Below are positions 25,899-35,342 of a DNA stretch of 64,000 nt, one piece after another. Position 1 is the stretch's first letter, and each line of letters starts with the position of its first letter. The notes beneath the pieces were generated by a model, which made no database searches, had not been told where the DNA came from, and saw nothing but the letters and a program-made list of their open reading frames with translations. Both the position numbers and the translations under genes were made by a program. Source of the stretch: Sphingopyxis sp. BE259. Its GTDB lineage: Bacteria > Pseudomonadota > Alphaproteobacteria > Sphingomonadales > Sphingomonadaceae. Location of the stretch: positions 2,778,001 through 2,842,000 of the forward strand of contig NZ_JAVDWM010000001.1 of the NCBI RefSeq assembly GCF_031457495.1, given 5' to 3'.

Positions 25899-27239
25899 AT
25901 GATACGATTCTGGTTGATCACCCTCACCGCGCTGGTCCTGTTCGCGCCGACCGGGGCCGAAGCGCGCAAGGTCGCGCTGGTGATCGGCAACAGCGACTAT
26001 GCCAACACCAGCCGCCTCGCCAACCCGGTCAACGACATCCGCATCATCGCCGCCTCGGCGCGTCAGGCCGGGTTTGACGATGTCACCGTCGCCGCCGACC
26101 TGTCGGTCAATGATTTCCAGAAAGCGATGCGCGATTTTCGCGCCAAGGCCGACGGCGCCGAGGTCGCGATGGTCTATTTTGCCGGGCACGGGATCGAGGC
26201 GCAGGGTAAGAACTGGCTGATCCCGACCGACGCGCAGCTGAAATCGGACCTCGACCTGCCCTATGAGGCGATCAACCTCGACCGCCTGATGGAATCGGTG
26301 TCGGGGGCGCAGATTCGCATGGTCGTGCTCGATTCGTGCCGCAACAATCCCTTCGGCCGCTCGTGGCGGTCGGGCACGCGTGCGGTGGTCAACGGGCTGG
26401 CGGGGGTCGAGGCTGACGATGTGCTCGTCATCTTTGCCGCCGCGCCGGGGCAGACCGCCGCCGACGGCACTGCGGGCAATTCGCCGTTCGCGACCTCGCT
26501 CGCCAAACGCCTGCCTCAGCCCGACGTGCCGGTCCAGCTGCTCGGCGGGCTGATCCGCGACGATGTTCTCGCGGCAACCGGCGGCAGCCAGCGGCCGTTC
26601 GTCAGCGCCAGCATCACCGGCACCCCGGTCTATCTGGTCCCGCGCGCAGCCGCGCCGACCGCGGTGCCCGCGGCATCGGGGGACCGCAGCGGGCTGGAAG
26701 AACTGCTGTGGAAGGGCGCGATGGCCGAAAACAGCGTCCGCGGCTTCAGCGCCTATCTCGCCGAATTTCCGGCGGGGAAATATGCCGGGCAAGCGGGCGG
26801 CAATATCAGCCGGTTGCTAAAAGGTCCGGGGGTCGTCGCAGCACCGGTGACGATGACCGCGATGGCTGCGCCCGCCGCCACGCCTCGCCCGGCGGCCCGC
26901 AGATTCACCCTGAGCAACGTCCGCGTCGAATGCGTCAAACTGACTGGGCGTCTCGGCCTCGGCCTGCCTGACCAGCTGTTCCTGCGCTTCAACACCGGGC
27001 AACGCTTCCCCGAGGGAAAGAGCGAGATTTACTCGATCAAGAAGGGCGAAAGCTGGGTCGTCGATCAGAGCTTCGATTTCGACCAGCCGGTGAGTCTCCA
27101 GCTGCGCGAATTCGACGACATCGGCGGCAGCGACAATATTGGGACGATCGATCTGGGGGACGCGGCAGGGACGTTTACGAAGACGTTGGACGGCGATGCG
27201 AGTGAATATCGGGTGACCTATATGCTGACGGTCAGGTAG
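25899..27239 (+). CDS. Secreted caspase-family (C14) protease
   Basis: A 446-residue protein with a signal peptide (MIRFWLITLTALVLFAPTGAEA). The p20-like caspase domain begins ARKVALVIGNSDY and has catalytic His97 in YFAGHGIE and Cys147 in LDSCRNNP. The C-terminal 180 residues contain an Ala/Pro linker and a beta-rich region (FTLSNVRVECVKLTGRLGLG) of unknown function. Bacterial caspase homologs cleave after basic or acidic residues and take part in signalling or stress. This one is exported to the periplasm. No conflict-system partner genes are next to it. Confidence 0.9.
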   Translation: MIRFWLITLTALVLFAPTGAEARKVALVIGNSDYANTSRLANPVNDIRIIAASARQAGFDDVTVAADLSVNDFQKAMRDFRAKADGAEVAMVYFAGHGIEAQGKNWLIPTDAQLKSDLDLPYEAINLDRLMESVSGAQIRMVVLDSCRNNPFGRSWRSGTRAVVNGLAGVEADDVLVIFAAAPGQTAADGTAGNSPFATSLAKRLPQPDVPVQLLGGLIRDDVLAATGGSQRPFVSASITGTPVYLVPRAAAPTAVPAASGDRSGLEELLWKGAMAENSVRGFSAYLAEFPAGKYAGQAGGNISRLLKGPGVVAAPVTMTAMAAPAATPRPAARRFTLSNVRVECVKLTGRLGLGLPDQLFLRFNTGQRFPEGKSEIYSIKKGESWVVDQSFDFDQPVSLQLREFDDIGGSDNIGTIDLGDAAGTFTKTLDGDASEYRVTYMLTVR

Positions 27240-27260
27240 CGACCGAACGCCAACCACACT

Positions 27261-27356
27261 GTCGTCATCCCCGACTTGATCCGGGATCCATACGCCGTCT
27301 CAGTGTAGGGCGGTGCAAGACCTCATGGACCCCGGATCAAGTCCGGGGTGACGAAG
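27261..27356. repeat. Inverted intergenic repeat (CGGACTTGATCCGGG family)
   Basis: The arms 27261-27291 and 27325-27356 are near-perfect inverted copies around CTTGATCCGGG. Related elements are at 45394-45474 and 54601-54679. It fills the gap between the convergent caspase and trhO genes and may act as a two-way terminator. Confidence 0.88.
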
Positions 27357-27397
27357 ATATGAAAGCATCTCCCCAGCCCGACGCGGCCATCAAGCCG

Positions 27398-28126
27398 CTA
27401 ATCCTTCTCGCCCACCTCGACCAGCCCATGGCCGACGCTCACCCGTTCGTCGAAGACGAAACAGCTGCCGTGCCAGCGGCTCTCTTCGGCGGGCACCTGT
27501 TCCAGATACGCCAAAATGCCGCCCTTCAGATGCACCACATTGTCGACGCCCTCGTGCCGCAGAAACGCGGTCGATTTTTCGCAGCGGATACCCCCGGTAC
27601 AGAACATCGCCACCCGTTTGCCCGCAAAGCGTGTCGCATTGGCGCGCCACCAGTCGGGGAACTCGCCAAAGCTGTGGGTCGCGGGGTCGATCGCGCCATT
27701 GAAGCTGCCATAACCGACCTCGAACCCGTTGCGCGTGTCGATCAGCACCGTATCGGGATCATCGACCAGCGCGTTCCAGTCGGCGGGATCGACATAGGGC
27801 GCCGCATCGCGCGCCGGATCGAGCCCCGCGACCTTCAGCGTCACGATTTCCTTTTTGAGTCGCACCTTCAGCCGCTGAAATGGCATTTCGACGGCGGTGG
27901 AATATTTGACGTCGAGGTCGGCGCAGTCTGGCAGCGCGCGGATATGGTCCAGCACCGCGGCAATGCCATCGGCACTGCCCGCGATCGTCCCGTTGATGCC
28001 TTCGGCAGCAAGAAGCAACGTGCCCTTGACGCCGCGTTGGGCGCACAGGTCTATCAGCGGCTGGCGCAGCGCAGCGGGGTCGTCGAACGGCGCGAATTTA
28101 TAAAGGGCGGCGACGGTGAGAGTCAT
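27398..28126 (-). CDS. trhO: tRNA uridine(34) hydroxylase TrhO (rhodanese-like)
   Basis: A 242-residue protein. An N-terminal acylphosphatase-like domain (LYKFAPFDDPAALR, LLLAAEGINGTIAG) is followed by a rhodanese domain with the loop CTGGIRCEKS (Cys176 and Cys182). The C-terminal HLKGGILAYLEQV and CFVFDERV complete the YceA/TrhO pattern. Family members hydroxylate U34 of certain tRNAs to 5-hydroxyuridine, using prephenate-derived chemistry independent of, or parallel to, TrhP. The ATG at 28126 is the family start. Confidence 0.94.
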   Translation of the reverse strand: MTLTVAALYKFAPFDDPAALRQPLIDLCAQRGVKGTLLLAAEGINGTIAGSADGIAAVLDHIRALPDCADLDVKYSTAVEMPFQRLKVRLKKEIVTLKVAGLDPARDAAPYVDPADWNALVDDPDTVLIDTRNGFEVGYGSFNGAIDPATHSFGEFPDWWRANATRFAGKRVAMFCTGGIRCEKSTAFLRHEGVDNVVHLKGGILAYLEQVPAEESRWHGSCFVFDERVSVGHGLVEVGEKD

Positions 28127-28176
28127 GGCGGCTGCCCATAACGATTCGCGCCGCGCTTGTCGAAGCCGTGTCAACT

Positions 28177-28220
28177 TTTCCAGTCGTCATCCCGGCGAAG
28201 GCCGGGATGACGACTGGAAA
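28177..28220. terminator. Perfect 20-bp stem hairpin between GMC oxidoreductase and trhO
   Basis: Two perfectly complementary 20-base arms enclose the 4-base loop GAAG. The stem contains the CGTCATCCCGGC sequence frequent in alphaproteobacterial intergenic repeats. It lies 12 bp after the GMC oxidoreductase stop on the minus strand, so it could terminate that transcript. There is no clear T-run, so a repeat origin with terminator function is the better description. Confidence 0.7.
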
Positions 28221-28231
28221 GGAGCAGGCGC

Positions 28232-30247
28232 TCACCCGAACGGATCGCCCCGACCCGTCGCATAGTGCGCCATCGCCATCGTCGTCCATTGCGCGTTGAC
28301 GCGGATGCAGCTGGGGAACACGCTCGCGTCGGTGACCAGCACATTGGTCGTTCCATGCACCCGGCAATCGAGATCGACGATGCCGTGCGCCGGATCTTCG
28401 TTGATCGCGTTGCCGCCGTGCGGGTGGCTGCTCGACAACGTCACATCATCCTGTTCGCGGATTGCGCTGGCGAAAAACGCATCGACGTCCATGTCGGGGG
28501 TCACCGTCTGCCCCTTGGCCAGCGCCGGATAACATTCGATCGCCCCCGCCGCGAAATGCACCTTGGTCAATGTTGACATCGCGTCGCGCAGCACCGGCAA
28601 ATCGTCGGTGGCATCAAGCTGGAACTGCAATTTGTCGTTCACAACCCGCCCGCGCCGGTCGGCGGGGAACAGTATTCCCGCCGAATGGACGCGCCCGAAA
28701 TTCTTCATCCGGCTGGCATGGTCGGCGAACCAACCGGGCATCAATGACGCCATCGACATCGGCGGCTGGAAATGGCTTTCGAGCAGATAGTCGCCGACAT
28801 CGACATAGCTCGACATCTGATCCTCGTCCCACGCATCGCCGCCGACGCCATCGGGCATCAATGCGACCACCGGCGAGGCGACGTTGAGCGACACCTGATA
28901 GCCGGTGCCGTCGATGTCGCTGCGGTCGAGCAGTTTCGACGACGCGATGGTGCCGCCCGCAACGACGACCCCCACCCGCGCCCGCACCATCACCCGCACA
29001 TCGCCGGGCAGGATCAGCACCACGGCTTCGGCCTCGCGCCGCCCGTCATAGGCGGTCTGCCAGACGATCCGTTCGGCCTTCGTATTCGGCAGGATGCGCG
29101 CGCCGTGGTCGCGGCACGCGGCGGGCAGATAGGTCTGCGCCACCCCCATGCGGCGGCCATAGGGGCAACCCGAATTGCAATAGCCGCAATAGGCGCAGGC
29201 GTTCGGCGTGTTCGGCGGCCCGAAATTCTTCGCGAACCAGTCGGTGATCGCGCGGGCATCGCGCGGTTTGCCCGACGCGGCGGCGTAGGATCGCCAGCCC
29301 TCGATCAAGTGCGGGCCATTATGCCTTCCGCTGCGCGGTTCGATGCGCGCGATGCCCAGCTTTGCCTGCACCGCGTCATAGCTCTCATGAAACGCAGCGG
29401 CGTCGATCGGCGCGCCGATGCTTGCCCATTTCGCCAGCACATCCTGCGCGTCGGGGTGCGTCCGTCCCGCTTCATTGACGCGCAGACAGATGCCGTTGTT
29501 GATCGTCGACGAACCGCCGACGCAGCGGCCTTGGAACACCACGAAATCGCGGTTGGTCGATGTCTGGAGCGCGCCATGCTTGTAGAGGTTGGCGATCATG
29601 TCGAGTTCGTGATGATGGATCTTGTGCGAGGGGAAAAACGGCCCCGCCTCGACGATCAGCACCTTATAGCCCTGCGCCGCGATATTGTGCGCCGCGACCG
29701 CGCCGCCCGCACCCGACCCGATCACCACGACATCATATTCATCGCCCAGGGTGGTGGCATCCAGGATATGCGCCGGGTCGATCTCGCGTCCGACGACCGG
29801 CTTGATCTCCACCTCGCCACTGCCGCGAACACGGTGCTTGGGCAGCTTGAAGCCGATCTGACGGTGCACCGGATTGGCGACATTCGCGTCCTGATCGCCG
29901 GGTTCCAGCCCCGGCTGCCAATGGCCGTAATAGCAGGCGTAAACGATACCACGCAGCCGCGCCATGTCCTGGAACAGATCGATCTGGCTGTCCTGCAACC
30001 GGTCCTTCAGCTTGGCGGCGCGCCCGGCGACATCATCCTCGGTGAAAAACGGCCCGCCCAGCACCAGTTCGGTCGCGGTCAGCGACAGCCGGATTTCGTC
30101 CAGCTTGGTCCCGCCGACTTTTTCGAACAGTTCGCTGATATTGGCGACCACTTGATCGGCGGTGATCGCCATGTCGGCCTCGAAAAACAGCGCCTCAGTC
30201 AGCGCCTTCAGAAATTTGCGTTGCCCCGAACTAAATGGTGCCGTCAT
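28232..30247 (-). CDS. GMC-family FAD oxidoreductase with ferredoxin-like cysteine motif
   Basis: A 671-residue flavoprotein. An N-terminal helical domain of about 165 residues is followed by the FAD-binding GSGAGG (residues 177-182), the GMC signature segment RCVGGSSTINNG near residue 241, and the C-terminal NALVTDASVFP-type GMC motif (here NVLVTDASVFPS) followed by NAQWT. The middle holds CAYCGYCNSGCP at residues 351-362, a CX2CX2CX3CP pattern like that of 4Fe-4S ferredoxins. The closest functional groups are long-chain alcohol oxidases and related dehydrogenases; substrate unknown. The ATG at 30247 follows the family N-terminus; the longer frame is not supported. Confidence 0.9.
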   Translation of the reverse strand: MTAPFSSGQRKFLKALTEALFFEADMAITADQVVANISELFEKVGGTKLDEIRLSLTATELVLGGPFFTEDDVAGRAAKLKDRLQDSQIDLFQDMARLRGIVYACYYGHWQPGLEPGDQDANVANPVHRQIGFKLPKHRVRGSGEVEIKPVVGREIDPAHILDATTLGDEYDVVVIGSGAGGAVAAHNIAAQGYKVLIVEAGPFFPSHKIHHHELDMIANLYKHGALQTSTNRDFVVFQGRCVGGSSTINNGICLRVNEAGRTHPDAQDVLAKWASIGAPIDAAAFHESYDAVQAKLGIARIEPRSGRHNGPHLIEGWRSYAAASGKPRDARAITDWFAKNFGPPNTPNACAYCGYCNSGCPYGRRMGVAQTYLPAACRDHGARILPNTKAERIVWQTAYDGRREAEAVVLILPGDVRVMVRARVGVVVAGGTIASSKLLDRSDIDGTGYQVSLNVASPVVALMPDGVGGDAWDEDQMSSYVDVGDYLLESHFQPPMSMASLMPGWFADHASRMKNFGRVHSAGILFPADRRGRVVNDKLQFQLDATDDLPVLRDAMSTLTKVHFAAGAIECYPALAKGQTVTPDMDVDAFFASAIREQDDVTLSSSHPHGGNAINEDPAHGIVDLDCRVHGTTNVLVTDASVFPSCIRVNAQWTTMAMAHYATGRGDPFG

Positions 30248-30409
30248 CGCCCTGCCCCCTGCTTGCCCCGCTTGGCAATTTGCCGGGTTATAGAGGGTGA
30301 TGGCAAGCCGTATTGTATCGAAACGGCGGCAATCGCCCGGCCCCTGTGGGCCAAAGTCTGGCTGCGACGTCTCAATCGGATCGCAATCATTTCGCGATAC
30401 CAGCGGCCA

Positions 30410-31390
30410 ATGGCGGTGCATCGACTATCGGGACTGGATATGTTGCGCGGCATCGCCGCGATCGTTGTGGCGTTCAACCACGCGGCCGATCTGGCGGGCG
30501 TGACCAGTTTGGTCAGCCGCAGCTATCTTGCCGTCGACTTCTTTTTCCTGCTCTCCGGATTTGTCATCGCGGCGACCTTTGAAGCCCGCATGTCCGCCAT
30601 GGGGGTCGTAAGGTTTCTGCAAGCACGCTGGTTCCGGCTCTTGCCCATGATAGCGATCGGCGTCGCAATTTCGGCCGCTATCTATCTGGCATCGGGCGCC
30701 AACCCTTATCTGACGTTCGCATGCGCGGCCGTCGCTATGGCCTTTCTGCCGATGCCAAACGGCATATTCTACATGAACAACCCGATGTGGTCGGTTCATT
30801 TCGAGGTGGTTGCGAACGCGGCCCACACCCTGATCCTGCGCCGAATATCCGCGGCGGGGCTCGCGCTGATAGCCATGGCCTGTTTGGCGACCCTGATCCT
30901 GATGCACGGCTGGCAAGATTTGGATGTCGGCCAGGGCGACAACTATCTCTTGGGCATCCCACGCGTCCTGCTGTCCTATTCGATGGGCATCCTGCTATGG
31001 CGGATCAATGCTGCCAAGGCGCGGGGTCCAGCATGGCTGGCTTTCGTTTTGTTGCCACTTGCGATTTTGATCGCGTCGCAGCTGGGTTGGGCGGACTATA
31101 TCGTCGTCTTGCTGCTGAATCCGATTATCCTGCTGTGCGGGTTGGGGTTCGACGAAGACAGCAGCTATCGGCCCCTTGCGAGTTTTATCGGGGCGTGGTC
31201 CTTCCCGCTCTATGCGCTCCATTGGCCGGTCCAGGACGCCCTGTTGCGGAGCGGCCAAAGCTGGCTTGCCGCTTTCGCATGGTCGATTGGTGTCTCGCTC
31301 GCCATCGGGCTGCTGCTCGATCAACGCGTCCGCGCAGCATCCTTGGCGCCCTTCGGAACGAGACTGGCGCTGCTTCGACGACGATCCTGA
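30410..31390 (+). CDS. Acyltransferase family 3 (OafA-like) membrane O-acyltransferase
   Basis: A protein of about 326 residues with roughly ten hydrophobic segments. It begins with the acyltransferase-3 signature LRGIAAIVVAFNHAADL, including the conserved His. YLAVDFFFLLSGFVI follows, then an Arg-containing RWFRLLPM. Such enzymes O-acylate sugars of lipopolysaccharide or exopolysaccharide. I chose the ATG at 30410; M11 at 30440 is possible, and the very long open frame upstream is antisense to the GMC gene. It is divergent from that gene with a 162-bp gap, and its codons are slightly less G/C-biased at the third position than those of its neighbours. Its stop overlaps a small palindrome (TCCTGA-GA-TCAGGA). 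Confidence 0.85.
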   Translation: MAVHRLSGLDMLRGIAAIVVAFNHAADLAGVTSLVSRSYLAVDFFFLLSGFVIAATFEARMSAMGVVRFLQARWFRLLPMIAIGVAISAAIYLASGANPYLTFACAAVAMAFLPMPNGIFYMNNPMWSVHFEVVANAAHTLILRRISAAGLALIAMACLATLILMHGWQDLDVGQGDNYLLGIPRVLLSYSMGILLWRINAAKARGPAWLAFVLLPLAILIASQLGWADYIVVLLLNPIILLCGLGFDEDSSYRPLASFIGAWSFPLYALHWPVQDALLRSGQSWLAAFAWSIGVSLAIGLLLDQRVRAASLAPFGTRLALLRRRS

Positions 31391-31429
31391 GATCAGGAGT
31401 CAGTCTGACCGGGCAGCGCGGCCCGCGCC

Positions 31430-33526
31430 CTATACCGCCGCCTTCTTCGCCTGCCGGAACTTGTGCAGCAACGGCTCGGTATAACCCGACGGCTGGGTCA
31501 CCCCGTCAAAGATCAGCGCCCGCGCCGCCTGATACGCGATCCCGTCGGGAGTCAGCTTTTCGTACAGCGGATCGCCCGCATTCTGCCCGTCGACCTTCGC
31601 CGCCATCCGCGCCAGCGCGGCATCGACCTGTTCCGCCGAACACACGCCATGCAGCAACCAGTTCGCCAGCGCCTGCGACGCGATCCGCAATGTTGCGCGG
31701 TCTTCCATCAGGCCGACGTCGTCGATGTCGGGCACCTTCGAACAGCCGACGCCCTGATCGATCCAGCGCACGACATAGCCCAAAATGCCCTGGCAATTAT
31801 TGTCGAGCTCGCGAGTGATTTCGGCCTCGCTCCAGTTGCGCCCGGTGGCGACCGGAATGTTCAGCAACCGGTCGAGCGACGGCACCGTCTCGCCCGCGAT
31901 CTCCTGCTGCCGCGCGAACACATCGATTTGATGATAATGCAGCGCGTGCAACGTCGCCGCGGTCGGCGACGGCACCCATGCGGTGTTGGCGCCCGATTTG
32001 GGATGGCCGATCTTCGCCTCCAGCATCGCGCGCATCAGGTCGGGCATCGCCCACATGCCCTTGCCGATCTGCGCCTTGCCCGACAGCCCGCAGGCCAGCC
32101 CTATGCGGACGTTGCGGTCTTCGTAGGACGCGATCCAGTCCGACGCTTTCATCTCGCCCTTCGGGATCATCGGCCCCGCGCGCATGCTGGTGTGGATTTC
32201 ATCGCCGGTGCGGTCGAGAAAGCCGGTGTTGATGAACACGATGCGGTCCTTCACCGCATGAATGCACGCGGCGAGATTGGCACTGGTGCGGCGCTCCTCG
32301 TCCATCACCCCGACCTTCATCGTATGGCGCGCGAGCCCCAGCATATCCTCCACCGCGTCGAATAACCGGTCGGTGAAGCCACATTCCTCGGGGCCATGCT
32401 GCTTGGGCTTGACGATATAGATGCTGCCTGCCCGGCTGTTGGCGAGGGTGCCAAGGCCTTTGAGGTCGTGGAGCGCGCAGAGCGCGGTGATCACCGCGTC
32501 GCACAGCCCCTCGGGCGCATCATTGTCGCCGGGCAGCTTGATCATCGGCGTCGTCATCAGATGCCCGACGTTGCGCACGAACATCACGCTGCGCCCATGG
32601 AGGACGAACGGATCGCCCGCCGGCGAGGTCCATTCGCGGTCGGTCTCCATCGCGCGCGTCACGGTTGCGCCGCCTTTGGCGAAACTTTCGGTCAGGTCGC
32701 CGCGCATCAGGCCCAGCCAGTTCGTGTAGCCGAGCACCTTGTCCTCGCCATCGACCGCGGCGACGCTGTCTTCCAGGTCAATGATCGTCGTCAGCGCGGC
32801 TTCGAGCACGACGTCGGCGATGCCCGCCGGGTCGGTCTTGCCGATCGCGCTCGACGAATCGATCACCAGTTCGATGTGCAATCCGTTGTGGCGGAGCAGG
32901 ATGCCGCTAGGTTTGCAGCCGACCAATTGCGACGGATCGGCGAGCGACAGGTCCTCACCCCTCCAGTCGGCCCAGCTGCCCGACGCCAGCGGCACCGCGT
33001 CGTCGAGAAACGCCTTGGCGCGCGCGATCACCGCCGAGCCGCGGTCGGCGTCATAGCCACCCGGCTTCGCAGGCGGCGCGTCGAGCGCGTCGGTGCCGTA
33101 CAGCGCATCATACAGGCTGCCCCAGCGGGCGTTGGCGGCGTTAAGCGCGAAACGGGCATTGAGCGCGGGCACGACCAGCTGCGGCCCCGCCATCGTTGCG
33201 ATTTCGGGGTCGACATTCTGGGTGCCGACCGCGAAGGACGCGGGCTCGGGGACGAGATAGCCGATCTCGCGCAGGAAAGCCTGATAGGCCGCGGCATCAT
33301 GCGTCTGGCCAGCCCGTGCTTCGTGCCAGGCATCGATCTTGGCCTGCAAATCCTCCCGCTTGGCGAGCAGCGCGGCGTTTTCGGGCGCAAATTTGCCGAG
33401 TAGTGCTGCGAAATCGGCCCAGAATTTGTCGGCGTCGAGTCCCGTGTCCGGCAGCGCGCGCTGCTCGATGAAATCGGCCAGTCGCGAATCGACGGACAAG
33501 CCTGCGCGGTCGAGAAATTCGGTCAT
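31430..33526 (-). CDS. glcB: Malate synthase G
   Basis: A 698-residue enzyme close to the normal 720-residue length of isoform G. Landmarks are the N-terminal [19 protein letters not shown], the segment [18 protein letters not shown] around residue 260, and the active-site region [20 protein letters not shown] near residue 350. It condenses glyoxylate with acetyl-CoA to malate, allowing growth on acetate or glycolate. It is transcribed away from a small WYL-like gene; the 215-bp gap contains a palindrome resembling a PHA-regulator site. Confidence 0.97.
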   Translation of the reverse strand: MTEFLDRAGLSVDSRLADFIEQRALPDTGLDADKFWADFAALLGKFAPENAALLAKREDLQAKIDAWHEARAGQTHDAAAYQAFLREIGYLVPEPASFAVGTQNVDPEIATMAGPQLVVPALNARFALNAANARWGSLYDALYGTDALDAPPAKPGGYDADRGSAVIARAKAFLDDAVPLASGSWADWRGEDLSLADPSQLVGCKPSGILLRHNGLHIELVIDSSSAIGKTDPAGIADVVLEAALTTIIDLEDSVAAVDGEDKVLGYTNWLGLMRGDLTESFAKGGATVTRAMETDREWTSPAGDPFVLHGRSVMFVRNVGHLMTTPMIKLPGDNDAPEGLCDAVITALCALHDLKGLGTLANSRAGSIYIVKPKQHGPEECGFTDRLFDAVEDMLGLARHTMKVGVMDEERRTSANLAACIHAVKDRIVFINTGFLDRTGDEIHTSMRAGPMIPKGEMKASDWIASYEDRNVRIGLACGLSGKAQIGKGMWAMPDLMRAMLEAKIGHPKSGANTAWVPSPTAATLHALHYHQIDVFARQQEIAGETVPSLDRLLNIPVATGRNWSEAEITRELDNNCQGILGYVVRWIDQGVGCSKVPDIDDVGLMEDRATLRIASQALANWLLHGVCSAEQVDAALARMAAKVDGQNAGDPLYEKLTPDGIAYQAARALIFDGVTQPSGYTEPLLHKFRQAKKAAV

Positions 33527-33685
33527 GTAAGCACCCTCTGGTCGGCGCGACTGCGCCCGTGGACCCGGGGAGGAAAGGGCCGCCGCCCTATGCCGCGATT
33601 GGCCCAATATGGCAATGGCGGCGATTTCACGCATAGGATTTCAACGATCAAATTGCCTTTCGGGTCTTGCCGGGAACGTTCGCAT

Positions 33686-33706
33686 GTGCATTATGCTGCA
33701 ATGCAC
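33686..33706. promoter_or_regulatory. Palindrome GTGCATT-N7-AATGCAC with PhaR-like TGCATTGCAGCA core
   Basis: Perfect 7-bp inverted arms lie in the divergent glcB/WYL-like promoter region, 36 bp before the ATG at 33742. On the minus strand the inner 12 bases TGCATTGCAGCA fit the TGC-N3-GCA-type site that I recall for alphaproteobacterial PhaR/AniA regulators. The binding protein is an inference. Confidence 0.45.
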
Positions 33707-33741
33707 AATAAAAATGACCTCTTTCTCCCCAAGGTAGGATC

Positions 33742-34041
33742 ATGAGCGAGACCCGACTAACCCTGATGGAAGCTATCGCGCGCAAGCGCGTGGTGACCGC
33801 GCAGTATAACGGCCAGTTGATGAAGCTGGCACCGCACCAGATGTTCGAACGCCGCGGCGACCTGTTCGTCAGCGCGCTCAACCTGGACAAGAGCTGGCGG
33901 TCCGACGACGAACGGCGGCTCGGTCATTTCAAGCTCGATGGGCTGGTCGAGCCGGCGCTGATCGACGCGGAGTTCGACCCCCTCCCTTCGTTCCAGGCCG
34001 CCCCGCCGCAAAGCGACGACACGCTGCTGCTCGCGGTCTGA
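33742..34041 (+). CDS. Small WYL-like domain protein
   Basis: A 99-residue protein, MSETRLTLMEAIARKRVVTAQYNGQ. The pattern is hydrophobic strand, YNG, KLAPHQMFERRGDLFVSALN, then LGHFKLDGL. It resembles an isolated WYL/SH3-barrel ligand-sensing domain, which is normally found C-terminal in HTH regulators. There is no DNA-binding part here. AAGGTAGGA before the ATG supports the start. Function unknown; it could sense a ligand or nucleic acid. Confidence 0.7.
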   Translation: MSETRLTLMEAIARKRVVTAQYNGQLMKLAPHQMFERRGDLFVSALNLDKSWRSDDERRLGHFKLDGLVEPALIDAEFDPLPSFQAAPPQSDDTLLLAV

Positions 34042-34130
34042 CCGCCGCGCCATAGCCGCCGGTCATGGTCGGCCGATGATTCGTCCCCGCCGGGGGTGGC
34101 AAGCATCGCGCCGCTCGCTATAGCCGTGCG

Positions 34131-35342
34131 ATGACTTCGCTCACGGCTTCCGAAACCGCGACCCTCGAACGCGCCGCCGACGCGCCAATGCTGGCGCGGG
34201 TCGAGCAATGGGCCGCGGTCAACAGCGGAACCGGCAATCTGGCGGGGCTCAAAAATGTCGCGGGATTGCTCGCCGACGCCTTTGCGGCGCTACCGGGCGA
34301 GGTACGGCTGGTCGCTGCCGATCCGGTCGAAAGTGTCGATGCCGCGGGCCGCGTGAACAGCATCCAGCGCGGCGATCATCTGCATCTGCGCGTGCGGCCC
34401 GAGGCGCCGGTGCAACTGCTGCTGACCGGCCATATGGACACGGTGTTCGCCGCCGATCATCCGTTCCAGACCCTGACATGGCGCGAACCCGGCGTCCTCA
34501 ACGGCCCCGGCACCGCCGACATGAAGGCGGGCATTTCGGTGATCCTCGCCGCGCTGACCGCGCTCGAAGCCTCGCCGCTGGCGGACCGCGTCGGCTATGA
34601 CGTGATGATCAACAGCGACGAGGAAACCGGCAGCCAAGCCTCGGCGCGGCTGATCGCAGAACTTGCGAAGGGCAAGACCGCCGCCCTAACCTACGAACCC
34701 GCCCTGCCCGACGGCACCTTGGCGGGAGCGCGGCCGGGCAGCGGCAATTTCTCGGTCGTTGTCCACGGCCTGTCGGCGCACGCCGGACGCAACCCCGATG
34801 ACGGGCGCAACGCGTTGCTTGCCGCCGCCGACTTGGCGTTGCGGCTTGGCGCGCTGAAATCGGACGTGCTCAAGGTCAATCCGGCCAAGATCGACGGCGG
34901 AGGGCCGAACAATGTCGTGCCCGACAGCGCGATCCTGCGCGTCAACATGCGGCCTTCGACCCCCGACGCGATGGTGGCGGCCGAAATCGCGCTGCGCGAC
35001 GCCATTGCCGCGGTATCGCGCGACCACGACGTCCACTGCCACCTCCACGGCGGCTTCAACCGCCCGCCCAAGCCGCTCGATCCCGCCGCGACGCGGCTGT
35101 TCGAACTGGTGCGCGATTGCGGCGCCGCGCTCGGGCTGCCACCCATCAGCTGGAACGCGACAGGCGGCGTGTGCGACGGCAACAATATCGCCGCCTGCGG
35201 CATCCCGGTGGTCGATACGATGGGACCGCGCGGCGGCGCGATCCACTCGGCAGACGAATTTCTGATCGTCGACAGCCTCGCCGAACGGGCGCAGCTGTCG
35301 GCGCTCACGATGATACGCATAGCGGAACGGGGGACAGTGTGA
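34131..35342 (+). CDS. M20-family metallohydrolase (ArgE/DapE/CPG2-like) of the arginine succinyltransferase cluster
   Basis: A 403-residue M20 peptidase-like enzyme with metal ligands His101 and Asp103 in TGHMDTVF, Asp130 in GTADMKAG, and the catalytic Glu pair in NSDEETGS. A dimerisation domain (VVHGLSAHAGRNPDDGRNA) follows. It is translationally coupled to astA through a GTGA overlap, and astB follows. The AST pathway ends with removal of succinate from succinylglutamate, normally by AstE (M14 family). This M20 enzyme could do that step here, or deacylate a related amino acid. That role is inferred from the operon. Confidence 0.87.
   Translation: MTSLTASETATLERAADAPMLARVEQWAAVNSGTGNLAGLKNVAGLLADAFAALPGEVRLVAADPVESVDAAGRVNSIQRGDHLHLRVRPEAPVQLLLTGHMDTVFAADHPFQTLTWREPGVLNGPGTADMKAGISVILAALTALEASPLADRVGYDVMINSDEETGSQASARLIAELAKGKTAALTYEPALPDGTLAGARPGSGNFSVVVHGLSAHAGRNPDDGRNALLAAADLALRLGALKSDVLKVNPAKIDGGGPNNVVPDSAILRVNMRPSTPDAMVAAEIALRDAIAAVSRDHDVHCHLHGGFNRPPKPLDPAATRLFELVRDCGAALGLPPISWNATGGVCDGNNIAACGIPVVDTMGPRGGAIHSADEFLIVDSLAERAQLSALTMIRIAERGTV

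Noticed and set aside
28772..30409. Long plus-strand open frame fused upstream of the acyltransferase
   Set aside because: This part is antisense to the GMC oxidoreductase and has the Arg/His/Asp-rich composition of a shadow frame in high-GC DNA.
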